Assembly: GCF_014842975.1 (NCBI RefSeq)
Contig: NZ_JACYXK010000023.1
Span: 62,001 to 126,000, forward strand
Reading direction: 5' to 3'
Source of the DNA: Rhodanobacter sp. DHB23
Lineage (GTDB): Bacteria; Pseudomonadota; Gammaproteobacteria; Xanthomonadales; Rhodanobacteraceae
Length of the DNA stretch: 64,000 nucleotides
A program made the translations under genes and the position numbers. Shown here piece after piece: positions 16,892 through 25,521 of the stretch (its first letter is position 1; every line of letters begins with the position of its first letter). The notes below the pieces were generated by a model. That model was given only the letters and a program-made list of their open reading frames with translations, had not been told where the DNA came from and did no database searches.

Positions 16892-18883
16892 ATGCCGCTG
16901 CCCACGGATCCCCACGCACCACGCCCGCATGCCCAACGGCCGGCGCAGGTACTGCTGAACTCGCCGCTCGCCGCCTCGTCGCGCATGCTCGGCCTGCGCG
17001 CATCGCGACGGCCGGGTCCGCAGCTGGCATGGCGGCGCGTGGTGGCGCTCGCCTGCAGCCTGCTGATCCACGTCCTGTTCCTGCTCGGCTTCACCTTCGT
17101 GACGGAGTGGGAGCCGCCGCCGGGCGTGGACACGCCGGCGAAGATGCAGGCGCGTTTCATCGAGTTGCCCGACCTCGCGCCACCGCCGCCGCCGAAAGGC
17201 GAGCCGCCGCGCCAGGCCGGACCGGTGCATCTGGGCCATGCGGCCGCCCGTTCCGGTGCGCAGCATGCCGCGAGCGCCGCCGCGCACCGCGCGCAGCCAC
17301 AACCCGTCGTCGCCGCGAAGGCCGTGGCCGTCGCGCCTGCGAAGGTGGCCGCGGCTCCCGTGCCGCCGCCCAGCGTGCCGCAGCCGGCGCCCACGCCGAA
17401 ATTGCAGCCGGTGCCGGTGGCGAGCCAGCCGCCGCCGGTGACCCTGTCCAGGCCCACGCTGCAGCCACCGGTACCCCCGAAATTCCAGCCGCAGCCCGTG
17501 CGTCCGCCGCAGATCGAGGGCAACCAGCCGATGTTGCCGCCGCCTTCGCTGGCGCTGCCGGCCGAGCCGCCGCAATCGCCGCCCACGGTCACGCCACCCG
17601 CCGTGGCGCTGGACCGCGTGGCGCCGGACACGCAGGTGCCCGCCATCGTGCAAGCCGCGCACGTGGACCTGCCGGCGGCACCGCCGGTTCCCGAGCTGCA
17701 GGCGGTGCCGCTGCCGGCGCAGGTCGCGCCGCAGGTGAGCCTGCAAACTGCGCTGGCCGCGCCCGTCCCGGATGTGCCGCGGCACCTGGCCAAGGTGCAG
17801 GCGCCGGAGCCTGTCGAGGCGCCGGAGCAGCCGCTCGCCGCGATCCCGCAGTCCGCGTCCGCCACGCCCAGCGTCACGCCTTCGCCCAGGGCCACGGTGG
17901 AGATCGCCAACGACAGCTCGCTCACCGCGATCGGCCAGCCCACGCCGGTGGCCTTGCCGCTGGGGGCAAGCACGCCGGCGTCGAGCGGGGCATCGACGAC
18001 GGCCTCATCGACCGCCGCGGACAACGCGGCTAGCGAAGAGGCCGCCGGCAAGCCAGGTGAAAGCGCGGCCCCGGACGTCAGCACTGCGCCCAATGCCACG
18101 CCGCAGGGCAGTGACGCTGCACGTCCCGGCGAGCCGCAGGGCACGACCAGCGCCAGCGACGTGGCCGCCGTGCATGGCCATGGCCCGGTGAACTCGCATG
18201 GGTTGGGTCACGCCACTTCAGGCGAGGCCGGCAAGGGGCAGGGCGCCTTGCCGGGCACGCAATCCGGCGCCGGCATCGCGGGCGCGGGCACGGCATCGGG
18301 CGATCAGGCCACGCCGGACAAGGTGCCCGAGTTCGTCCAGCTCAAGCCCACCGGCGACACCGCGGTGATGCGCCACGACGTCAACGGCGTGAAGTACCAG
18401 GCCACGCGCTTCGACCCGTACTGGACGCCGCCGGGCGAAAGCTCGGTGGATACCGCGTTGCGCCACGCGGCGGAAAAGACCACGGTGCAGCACACCTTCC
18501 ACCTGCCGCTCGGCATCCGCATCAAGTGTTCGGTGACGCCGCTGATACCCGTTTCGCTGCTCGGCTGTGGCAATGCCGATGCGCCTCCGCCGGCTGTGGC
18601 GCAGAAATCCTATGATCGTCTCAATCTGCCGGATGTGCCCGGCGGCAGCGTGCCCAGCATGCCACCCGCAGCAGCGGCGACCGCCGGGGCGCCTTCGCGC
18701 ATCGTGCTGGACAATTCGGCGCAGTGTGCCGCTGCGCGCGTCGCAGGCGGCCCGCCGCCACCCGGATGTCCGCCCGTCGAGCCGATGGTGAAAGGCCATG
18801 CGCCAGCGGCTTCGCCGCGTTCGTGGGTGCCGGCCAGCGACCAGTTCGGGCCGCCTTCGCCGATTCGTGCCGGCCAGCCGTAG
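16892..18883 (+). CDS. TonB-like-anchored protein with four-cysteine C-terminal domain, copy B (long spacer)
   Basis: A 663-residue paralogue of the preceding gene, 30 bases downstream and surely co-transcribed. The transmembrane helix (~48-70) contains SLLIH (Ser56, His60), the same Ser-x3-His spacing as the Ser16/His20 pair that TonB needs to work with ExbB/ExbD. After MQARFIELPD comes a ~400-residue Pro/Ala/Val-rich, low-complexity spacer. The C-terminal domain (~485-640) repeats the VKYQATRFD, KTTVQHTF and GIRIKC motifs and the four cysteines. No YPxxA-type TonB C-terminal signature is present. It is probably an inner-membrane protein spanning the periplasm, with disulfides in the tail. 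No family known to me matches the tail. Confidence 0.75.
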   Translation: MPLPTDPHAPRPHAQRPAQVLLNSPLAASSRMLGLRASRRPGPQLAWRRVVALACSLLIHVLFLLGFTFVTEWEPPPGVDTPAKMQARFIELPDLAPPPPPKGEPPRQAGPVHLGHAAARSGAQHAASAAAHRAQPQPVVAAKAVAVAPAKVAAAPVPPPSVPQPAPTPKLQPVPVASQPPPVTLSRPTLQPPVPPKFQPQPVRPPQIEGNQPMLPPPSLALPAEPPQSPPTVTPPAVALDRVAPDTQVPAIVQAAHVDLPAAPPVPELQAVPLPAQVAPQVSLQTALAAPVPDVPRHLAKVQAPEPVEAPEQPLAAIPQSASATPSVTPSPRATVEIANDSSLTAIGQPTPVALPLGASTPASSGASTTASSTAADNAASEEAAGKPGESAAPDVSTAPNATPQGSDAARPGEPQGTTSASDVAAVHGHGPVNSHGLGHATSGEAGKGQGALPGTQSGAGIAGAGTASGDQATPDKVPEFVQLKPTGDTAVMRHDVNGVKYQATRFDPYWTPPGESSVDTALRHAAEKTTVQHTFHLPLGIRIKCSVTPLIPVSLLGCGNADAPPPAVAQKSYDRLNLPDVPGGSVPSMPPAAAATAGAPSRIVLDNSAQCAAARVAGGPPPPGCPPVEPMVKGHAPAASPRSWVPASDQFGPPSPIRAGQP

Positions 18884-19018
18884 GACGGCGCATCGGGGAT
18901 GTCGTGCGCCGGGACCAGCGGATGAGGGGTCGCCCGGATGGCCCTGGATGCCGGTGCCCACCGTGGGTCCCGCGCGAGTCGTCCTGCGGTCAAGGTCCGG
19001 GCAGGAGGCGGGCCGTCT

Positions 19019-20359
19019 TCATCGCGCAACCATGAGTGTGGCGGCGTCGAAGATGCAAACGCGGTTGCGACCGCCTTCCTTGGCGCCGTACAGGGCGCTG
19101 TCCGCGTGGGCCATCAGGGTCTCGTAGGTGTCCGAACCATCGGACAGCATGCAGAGCCCGATGGAGACGGTGAACCGGACCTCGTCCCCGCGCGGAATGC
19201 GGATGGCCAGCGACGCCAGGGTGCTGCGCAGCCGTTCCGCAATGGCCAGCGCGTCGCTGATCCTCACCTCGGGCAGCAGCAGGCCGAATTCTTCTCCGCC
19301 GAGCCGGCCGAGCAGGTCGATCTCGCGCAGCCCGGCCTGGCACGTGCTGGCCAGGCCGACGAGCACCTGGTCGCCCACGGCGTGGCCATGGACGTCGTTG
19401 ATGCTCTTGAAGTGGTCGACGTCCAGCAGCAGCATTGCAAGCGGGGTCTTGCTTCTCGCACAGCGTGCTATCACGTGCTCGGACATCTCGATGAAGAAGC
19501 GCCTGGAACAGGCCCCGGTGAGCGCATCCGTATTCGCCATCTTCTCGAAGGTATGCGACTGGAGCTCCAGTTCGCGCGTCTTTTCCTCGAGGGCCGCGGT
19601 TCTCTCCCTGACGAGCGCTTCCAGTTTCTCGTGGTGCGATTGAAGTTCCGCCTCGTGGCGAATGCGTGCCGCAACGTTTTCGGCCAGGTATTCGCGCATG
19701 CGATTGATCGACCCCGCCATTTGATCAATCTCGTCGGGCGACCGGTTCCAGGTCGATTTGGGCAGGATGAGCGGGATGTCCAGGTACTCGACACGCAGCA
19801 TGCGCAGATAGCCGGACATGATCTCCAGCGATTGCGTCATCCGGGCCTGGACGAGGAACAGTAGCGCCAGCGTTCCGAAGAACGTGAGGGACAGCGTGGC
19901 GATGCCTATCTCGATGGCCTGGTGCTGCAGCTTCTGCCTGACCGGGTCCCAGCCGAACTCGACGGTCAGGGTGCCGAGGTCGAAATGCCGGTGGTCGTTG
20001 TAGATCAGGGGGTAGCTGCGGGCCGTCCGCGGGTGGGCATCGGGCCGACCGCGCTCATGCAGTTCCTCCTTGCTCTGCAGGCGCACATATTCGACGCCAG
20101 GTATGTTGCCGATCTCGTCCAGGCGGTCATCGATTCCATGCGGGTCCACCTGCCAGAGGCTGTCGACGAGCCCGGGGACGATGGTCCGGCCGATTTCGTC
20201 GAGTCTTTGCCGCGTCGCGTTCACCTCGCTGCGATAGCTGCCGAGAAGCATCCAGGCAGTGATGATGGCGGTGACCAGGAGGTTGATGCAGACATTCGCT
20301 ACGGCCAGCCTCTTCGCCAGTACGCGCTTGTGCCGGCCGTCGGGGCCTTGCGTATTCAT
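19019..20359 (-). CDS. Membrane diguanylate cyclase (GGEEF) with periplasmic sensor
   Basis: A 446-residue inner-membrane protein. Helix 1 (~17-40), a periplasmic sensor of ~105 residues, helix 2 (~147-170), a HAMP-like linker, a coiled coil (~225-275) and a GGDEF domain (~280-440). The active site is GGEEF, preceded by LGRL and an RxxD product-inhibition site (REID) five residues upstream, so it should make c-di-GMP with feedback control. The start codon overlaps the stop of the upstream binding-protein gene (ATGA), giving translational coupling. The inferred role is c-di-GMP synthesis in response to the partner's ligand. Confidence 0.92.
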   Translation of the reverse strand: MNTQGPDGRHKRVLAKRLAVANVCINLLVTAIITAWMLLGSYRSEVNATRQRLDEIGRTIVPGLVDSLWQVDPHGIDDRLDEIGNIPGVEYVRLQSKEELHERGRPDAHPRTARSYPLIYNDHRHFDLGTLTVEFGWDPVRQKLQHQAIEIGIATLSLTFFGTLALLFLVQARMTQSLEIMSGYLRMLRVEYLDIPLILPKSTWNRSPDEIDQMAGSINRMREYLAENVAARIRHEAELQSHHEKLEALVRERTAALEEKTRELELQSHTFEKMANTDALTGACSRRFFIEMSEHVIARCARSKTPLAMLLLDVDHFKSINDVHGHAVGDQVLVGLASTCQAGLREIDLLGRLGGEEFGLLLPEVRISDALAIAERLRSTLASLAIRIPRGDEVRFTVSIGLCMLSDGSDTYETLMAHADSALYGAKEGGRNRVCIFDAATLMVAR

Positions 20360-21231
20360 TGCGCGGTGCCGGGTTGAAACCCGAAGTCGCGGCAAGCGGG
20401 CACCATGCTGGCCGGAAGCAACGGGTTGGCCAGTTCGATGACACGGCGATCGTGCAGGTGCAGGGCATTCAGGTTCTGGCGATAGGTGAGCTCGAACAGC
20501 CGCTGGAGGCTGCCGTCGGCAATGGCCCGTTGGAGGCCTATCTGCAGGTCGGCGGCGAGTGATGGATTGCTTTTCGAAACGAAGAAGACGAGCGCCGACG
20601 GATAGTGCAGCAGCAGATGCGTCTCCGCGACGAGGCCGGCGCCATCGGGGCTCTGGAGTTCCCCGCCGATCTCGGCCACCGATCGGGGCACGGCGTCGAC
20701 GTGGCCCAGCTTCAACATCGAGAAAAGGGACGTGTAGTTGATCGCCGCGGTCATGTCGAAGCCGTTGTCATGCAAGATCGCCAGATCCGGCCAGTCCTGG
20801 TCCTGGGCCATCGGCACATGGGCCAGCTGCGATGCCGTCAGCAGGTCGCTGAACCGCTTCTCGTCGTCCCGCCTGATCAGCAGGACGCGCCAGCCGATCA
20901 GGCCGCGATCGATCGGGACCCTGACGACAAGCAGCCGCTTGTCCCGCTCCACCGTCGCGACGGACCATCCCACGGTCACCACCTGGTTGTCTTCGAGCAG
21001 CTTGAGCGTGCGTGCCTGCGACAGCACGATCGTGCTTTGCTTCATCGAAAACGCGACATGCAGATGTTCCAGCGCCAGGCGCAGAACCGCGACCGGGTAG
21101 CCCGTTCTGGTGTCGTAGGGCGTTTCCGGCCGGGGAAAGACCACCCGCAGAGGTGGCGTGGCACGCACGCCTGCCGACGGGAGTCCGAGTCCAGCCATCA
21201 TGGCCAAGCGGAAAAGACGTTTCCCCACCAT
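20356..21231 (-). CDS. Periplasmic solute-binding protein (SBP_bac_3-like), diguanylate cyclase partner
   Basis: A 291-residue secreted protein with signal peptide MVGKRLFRLAMMAGLGLPSA. The mature part resembles amino-acid-binding periplasmic proteins: a TPPLRVVFPRPETPYDTRTGYPV opening, a central LVVRVPIDRGLIG strand and DAVPRSVAEIGGEL near 180. No transporter genes are adjacent. Instead the stop overlaps the start of a membrane diguanylate cyclase, so it likely feeds ligand information to that enzyme. The ATG at 21231 is chosen because it follows a GGCGAGG ribosome-binding site and starts the signal peptide; the frame stays open to 21435 but upstream residues look non-coding. Confidence 0.78.
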   Translation of the reverse strand: MVGKRLFRLAMMAGLGLPSAGVRATPPLRVVFPRPETPYDTRTGYPVAVLRLALEHLHVAFSMKQSTIVLSQARTLKLLEDNQVVTVGWSVATVERDKRLLVVRVPIDRGLIGWRVLLIRRDDEKRFSDLLTASQLAHVPMAQDQDWPDLAILHDNGFDMTAAINYTSLFSMLKLGHVDAVPRSVAEIGGELQSPDGAGLVAETHLLLHYPSALVFFVSKSNPSLAADLQIGLQRAIADGSLQRLFELTYRQNLNALHLHDRRVIELANPLLPASMVPACRDFGFQPGTAQ

Positions 21232-21682
21232 GCCAGCCTCGCCTTGCCAAGTCACATCGTTCCCCGGCGCCGACACCTTGGCCATGAAAAGGGTGGCCGG
21301 GACGGCCATCCGTTCGTCTTGCAGCGGGTCGTCGGGAATGCACCGGATACTTGCAGGGCTTCGAATTTCCTGACGGCCGATCACTTGACTGATCCACGGT
21401 TGCGCCGGATCGTGAATACAGTCGATAGCACGCAAATTTGATTACGGCTGGGGGTGGTCGGCAGGCGCCTCGCGCAGTCGGGGATCGTTCCCGGATCATT
21501 GATACATCGTTGCGTGTGGTATCGGCGTGCAGGCCAGAAACATTAACCGGGCCTGCTTCCCGGGTGGGCAGGGAAGGGTCGCCCCGGCCGCCGGCAAGCG
21601 CCCGGAGTCGTCGTCGCCTGGCGGGTGGGCACAAGCCGTCCGCAGGCCGGTAACAGCAGGCGAGGAAACCGGTGGCGAACGG
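21232..21682. other. Intergenic region without a recognisable gene
   Basis: About 450 bases between the binding-protein start and the end of the molybdenum-hydroxylase large subunit, both leftward. It must hold the promoter of the binding-protein/cyclase pair. A locally AT-richer patch lies near 21425-21445. I see no convincing -10/-35 pair, RNA gene or terminator. Confidence 0.5.
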
Positions 21683-23959
21683 TCACAGCAACCGCTGGAA
21701 TTCCCTCAGCAACGGCAACCGCCGCACGCGCACCGCACTGACGCGGAACACCGAGTTGGCCAGGGCCGGCGCGGCGGTGGGCATGGCGAGGAAGCTGGCG
21801 CCGGTGGGCGGGCGGTCGTCGTCGGAGACGATGATGGTTTCCACGCTGTCCGGCAGCAGGGCCATGCTCGCGAGCGGGTAGCTCTTCCAGTCGCGCTGCT
21901 GCACCTCGCCGTCCTTCGTGGTGATGGCGAGGTTGAGCGCGGTGGAGAGCGCGTCCAGCGTGGCGCCGGCGACCTGGCCTTCGAGGCCGAGCGGGTTGAT
22001 CACGCGGCCCACGTCCACGGCGCAGACGACGCGCTCGATGCCCAGCTTGTCGTTCTGCAGCGAGGTCTCGATGGCGTGCGCCACGTAGGCTCCGTCCATG
22101 GCCCAGCAGGCGATGCCCAGGCCGTTGATGCTGCGCAGCCAGTTCTTCCAGCCGATGCGGTCGGCGACCAGTTGCAGCACGTTGCGCAGGCGGCCGGTGT
22201 CCAGCGTGCCGCCGTTCTTCAGCGCGATACCGCGCGGTTCGCCGAGCAGGCGCAGGCGGGTCTGCAGCGGATCCTCGCGCAACTGGTGGGCGATCTCGTC
22301 GATGAAGCTTTCCGCCGCGAAGGCGTTGGCGAGGTGCGGCATGGCGCGGTGCGGGCCGCGCGGCAGGGCGGATTGCTGCGCGTACCAGTCGCTGCGGAAG
22401 TTGGGCACGAGGCCGGCCGGCAACTGGTCGGCGGAGACTTCCGAACTCCACAGCCGCTCGGCGGGCACGCCGCGGCCGGCGAGCGCGGAGGCGCTGGCGA
22501 CGCGCTGGTTCCAGGCGGTCACATTGCGCTTGCGGTCCAGCGCGGCGCTGATCCGGTGCGCGCTGGCGGGGCGATAGTAGTCGTGCGCGAGGTCCTCGCC
22601 GCGCGTCCACAACAGGCGCACCGGCTTGTTCACGGCCTTGGCCAGCAGTACCGCTTCGGCCACGTAGTCGTGGTCGAGCCGGCGGCCGTAGCCGCCGCCC
22701 ACGCGCGGCACGCGGATCTCGATCTGCTCGGGGGCAAGGCCGGTGAGCCGTTGCACCACGGCCCAGGCCTGCTGCGGCGCCTGCGTGGGCACCACCAGGC
22801 TGGCCTTGTCCTTGTCGACGCGCGCGAGGCAGTTCATCGACTCGGCGCAGGCGTGCGCGAGCCAGGGCTGGTAGTAGGTGGCGTCGACGCGGACCGCGGC
22901 GTGCCTGGCGGCCTTCTCCACGTCGCCGTCGTCGCGCACGCGGGTAGTGGGCGCGGCGGTGGACTTGTCGTCGAGCAGGGCGGTGGCCTGCTGTTCCAGC
23001 GCGACGCTGCTTTCCGTGGCGCCGGCGCCGGGCTTCCATTCCACCTTGAGCTTGTCGCGGCCTTCCAGTGCGGCCCAGGTGTTCTCCGCCAGCACCGCCA
23101 CCGCGGGCGCGATCACGGTGAAGCCGGGTTGCTGGGCCGGGTCCGGCTTGAGCTGCATCACCTTGGCCACGCCCTTCACGGCGAGCGCGGGCGCGGGGTC
23201 GATGCTCGCCAGCGTGCCGTCCGGCCACGGGCAGTGCAGCAGCACGGCGACCAGCGCCTCGGCTTCGTTGTGGTCGATGGCGTACCTGGCCTGGCCGGTG
23301 ACGATGGCGTGCGCATTGGCGTCGCCCACCGGCTTGCCGATCAGGGTGTAGTGCTGCGGCGATTTCGGCGCGGGCGGCTGCTGGGGCAGGTCGATCTTGC
23401 TGGCGTCGTCGACCAGGCTGCCGTAGGTGACGCGGCGACCGTCCGGCGCGATCACCGTGCCGGCTTCGCAGTGCAGGCGGTCGGCGGCGATGCCGAGGCG
23501 GCGCGCGGCGGCCTGGGTCAGCAGCCAGCGCGCCAGCGCGCCGGCATGGCGCAGGTCGGCCCAGGCGGCGGGGATGGAGTCGCCGGTGCCGCCGCGCTGG
23601 TGGCCGTAGGTCCAGCGCGGCTTGCCGTTGTCGCCGGCCTCGACGCCGAGGCCGAGGTGCACCACGCTGACGCGGTTCCAGTCCGCGTCGAGCTCGTCGG
23701 CCACGATCATCGGCAGCGCGGTGGCGACGCCGGTGCCGGTGTCGGGGTCGCGCGCGCCGATCAGCACGTTGCCGTCGGAATCGATGCGCACGTAGGCGCC
23801 CAGGCCGTGGAAGTCGTTGCCCAGCCATTCCGCCGGCAGCGGCGGCTCGCCGGCTTCGGCGAAGCGCACGCCGACCACCAGCGCGCCCGCGGTGCCGGCG
23901 AGGATCTGCAGGAAGCGCCGGCGCGACAGCCGGATGCCGTTCGACGGGTTCGTGCTCAT
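21683..23959 (-). CDS. Molybdopterin-binding large subunit, IorB-like (xanthine dehydrogenase family), lacking the catalytic Glu
   Basis: A 758-residue IorB-type large subunit. A Tat signal (SRRRFLQILAGTAGA) directs it to the periplasm or membrane. Cofactor-fold segments remain, for example GGGYGRRLDHDY (~415) and WTRGEDLAHDYYRPASAHR (~450). The C-terminal segment, which in active homologues reads like PPGGVGEPGxPPxAPALANA with an essential glutamate, reads PPTGASFLAMPTAAPALANS here. By my alignment, Phe723 is in the glutamate position. It starts by ATGA overlap with its small partner. Family members hydroxylate N-heterocycles or oxidise aldehydes; whether this one does is doubtful. Confidence 0.88.
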   Translation of the reverse strand: MSTNPSNGIRLSRRRFLQILAGTAGALVVGVRFAEAGEPPLPAEWLGNDFHGLGAYVRIDSDGNVLIGARDPDTGTGVATALPMIVADELDADWNRVSVVHLGLGVEAGDNGKPRWTYGHQRGGTGDSIPAAWADLRHAGALARWLLTQAAARRLGIAADRLHCEAGTVIAPDGRRVTYGSLVDDASKIDLPQQPPAPKSPQHYTLIGKPVGDANAHAIVTGQARYAIDHNEAEALVAVLLHCPWPDGTLASIDPAPALAVKGVAKVMQLKPDPAQQPGFTVIAPAVAVLAENTWAALEGRDKLKVEWKPGAGATESSVALEQQATALLDDKSTAAPTTRVRDDGDVEKAARHAAVRVDATYYQPWLAHACAESMNCLARVDKDKASLVVPTQAPQQAWAVVQRLTGLAPEQIEIRVPRVGGGYGRRLDHDYVAEAVLLAKAVNKPVRLLWTRGEDLAHDYYRPASAHRISAALDRKRNVTAWNQRVASASALAGRGVPAERLWSSEVSADQLPAGLVPNFRSDWYAQQSALPRGPHRAMPHLANAFAAESFIDEIAHQLREDPLQTRLRLLGEPRGIALKNGGTLDTGRLRNVLQLVADRIGWKNWLRSINGLGIACWAMDGAYVAHAIETSLQNDKLGIERVVCAVDVGRVINPLGLEGQVAGATLDALSTALNLAITTKDGEVQQRDWKSYPLASMALLPDSVETIIVSDDDRPPTGASFLAMPTAAPALANSVFRVSAVRVRRLPLLREFQRLL

Positions 23960-24495
23960 GCCTGGCCCGCCTTGCCGGCGGCGGCGCGCTTGATCGCGGC
24001 GCGTACCCGGGTCTGGCAGCCGCAGCGGCAGCTGTTGGGCAACTGGTCGATGTCGGCATCGCCGGGTTGCGGCTTGCGCCTGAGCAGGTCGAAGCTGGCC
24101 ATCAGCCAGCCCGGCGTGCAGTAGCCGCAGCCGATCGCGTCCTCATCGATGAAGGCCTGCTGCAGCGGGTGCAGGGCGCCGTCTTCCGCGGCGAGGCCCT
24201 CCACCGTGGTGATGCTCTTGCCGGCCAGCTTCGCCATCGGCTGGGTGATCGCGGAAACCAGCCTGCCGTTCACCAGCACCAGGTCGGCACCGCTGCCGCC
24301 GTGCGCGCTGCCGTACTTGGTGCCGGTGAGCCACAGCACGTCGCGCAGGTACCACAGCAGGGGCATCTGCGGATCGCCGGTGTGCACGAAGCGTTCGCCG
24401 TTGATCTCGACCGCGATGCCGTCGTTGCGCGCCGTCTCGGCGGCGACGCCGTTGTCCGGAACGGCCGGCGTACCGTGGGCCTGGGCTTGCGCCAT
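23956..24495 (-). CDS. IorA-like [2Fe-2S] small subunit lacking the first cluster's cysteines
   Basis: A 179-residue partner of the large subunit. The ferredoxin-like half keeps its framework (PLLWYLRDVLWLTGTKYG, AGKSITTVEGL), but the four cysteines that bind the plant-type cluster are replaced: Ser63, Ser68, Asp71 and Ile83 occupy those places in KYGSAHGGSGAD and VSAI. The second, helical cluster is intact (CGYC 123-126; CRC 156-158), with an extra Cys160. It would therefore carry one cluster, not two. The ATG at 24495 follows an AGGAG-like site (GGAGATCC). It forms a two-gene operon with the large subunit. Confidence 0.88.
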   Translation of the reverse strand: MAQAQAHGTPAVPDNGVAAETARNDGIAVEINGERFVHTGDPQMPLLWYLRDVLWLTGTKYGSAHGGSGADLVLVNGRLVSAITQPMAKLAGKSITTVEGLAAEDGALHPLQQAFIDEDAIGCGYCTPGWLMASFDLLRRKPQPGDADIDQLPNSCRCGCQTRVRAAIKRAAAGKAGQA

Positions 24496-24621
24496 GCGGG
24501 ATCTCCTCCAAACGTATCCCACGCATTGTGGCATTGCCGCGGGCGGCTTAGGAATGCAGGGGCTGAATTGTCGCGCGCGCGTGCCGGCGGGGCGCCGGAA
24601 TGCCCCGCCGCCCGGGGCCGC

Positions 24622-25521
24622 TCATTCCAGCAGGGCCTTCACCCGTGCCCGCGTCAACGGGCCGAACCGCAGTTTCCCGCACAAGGCGTCGAGCGCGGCG
24701 GCATCGCCGGCCCCGCGGCGCAGGTCATCGATGCCCTCGGGCACGGGCGCATCGAGCGCGATGCGCGTGAGCCGGCGGTAGAGCAACGCCTGGTCGCCGT
24801 GCTCGCGCAGCTTCGCGGCGCAACTGGCGGCGCCGCGGAGGCGCAGGAAGGGGACTTCGTCCACGTGTTCGAGCAGGGCTTCGAGGTTGCCGAAATGGCC
24901 GAGCAGGGCGGCGGCGGTCTTGGCGCCGATGCCGGGCACGCCGGGGATGTTGTCCACCGCGTCGCCACACAGGGCGAGGTAGTCGGCGACCTGGTGCGGG
25001 TGCACGCCGAGTTTCTCGTGCACGCCGGCGGGGCCCCAGCGCAGGTTCTTCGCGTAGTCCCACTGCTCGTCGTGCTCGCCCAGCAACTGGCCGAAGTCCT
25101 TGTCGGCGGAGACGATCACGCCGGGCACGCCGTGCGCGCGCAGGTTCCACAGCGCGCTGCCGATCAGGTCGTCGGCCTCGTAGCTGTGGTCGATCAGCAC
25201 GGCGACGCCGAGTGCGGCGGTGACTTCGCGGCACAACACGAACTGGCGCTCGAGGTCGGGCGGCGGCAGTTCGCGGTTGGCCTTGTAGGGCGGGTAGATG
25301 GCGTTGCGGAAGGAGCTGGTGAGCGAGGCGTCGAAGGCCACCGCCAGGCGCTCCGGCCGTGCCTTTTCCAGCAGCTCGCACAGGAAGCGGGTGTAGCCGT
25401 GCACGGCGTTGGCGGGGTGGCCTTCGGCGTCGAGGAATTCGTCCGGCATCGAGTGCCAGGCGCGGAACACGTAGAGGCTGCCGTCGACCAGGTGGGCGGC
25501 GGTGCGGCGATCCGCGTTCAC
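24622..25521 (-). CDS. 5'-3' exonuclease (DNA polymerase I N-terminal domain/Xni-like)
   Basis: A 299-residue stand-alone 5'-nuclease. Acidic metal-binding motifs and the helix-hairpin-helix are visible: DGSLYVFRAWH (~15), AFDASLTSSFRN, YEADDLIG (~130), VSADKDFGQLL (~150) and GDAVDNIPGVPGIGAKTAAALL (~195-215). It probably removes RNA primers or flaps and acts in replication or repair beside PolA. The start is the GTG at 25521, whose GTGA overlaps the stop of the upstream nitroreductase gene. A GTG at 25530 is an alternative. Confidence 0.88.
   Translation of the reverse strand: MNADRRTAAHLVDGSLYVFRAWHSMPDEFLDAEGHPANAVHGYTRFLCELLEKARPERLAVAFDASLTSSFRNAIYPPYKANRELPPPDLERQFVLCREVTAALGVAVLIDHSYEADDLIGSALWNLRAHGVPGVIVSADKDFGQLLGEHDEQWDYAKNLRWGPAGVHEKLGVHPHQVADYLALCGDAVDNIPGVPGIGAKTAAALLGHFGNLEALLEHVDEVPFLRLRGAASCAAKLREHGDQALLYRRLTRIALDAPVPEGIDDLRRGAGDAAALDALCGKLRFGPLTRARVKALLE

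Noticed and set aside
18884-19018. Possible small gene or RNA between the TonB-like genes and the diguanylate cyclase
   Set aside because: Short gap with no conserved structure or open frame with plausible start and ribosome-binding site.
21527-24124. A 865-codon plus-strand frame opposite iorAB
   Set aside because: Repetitive Val/Gly/Arg/Gln composition without domains; it shadows the real leftward genes.
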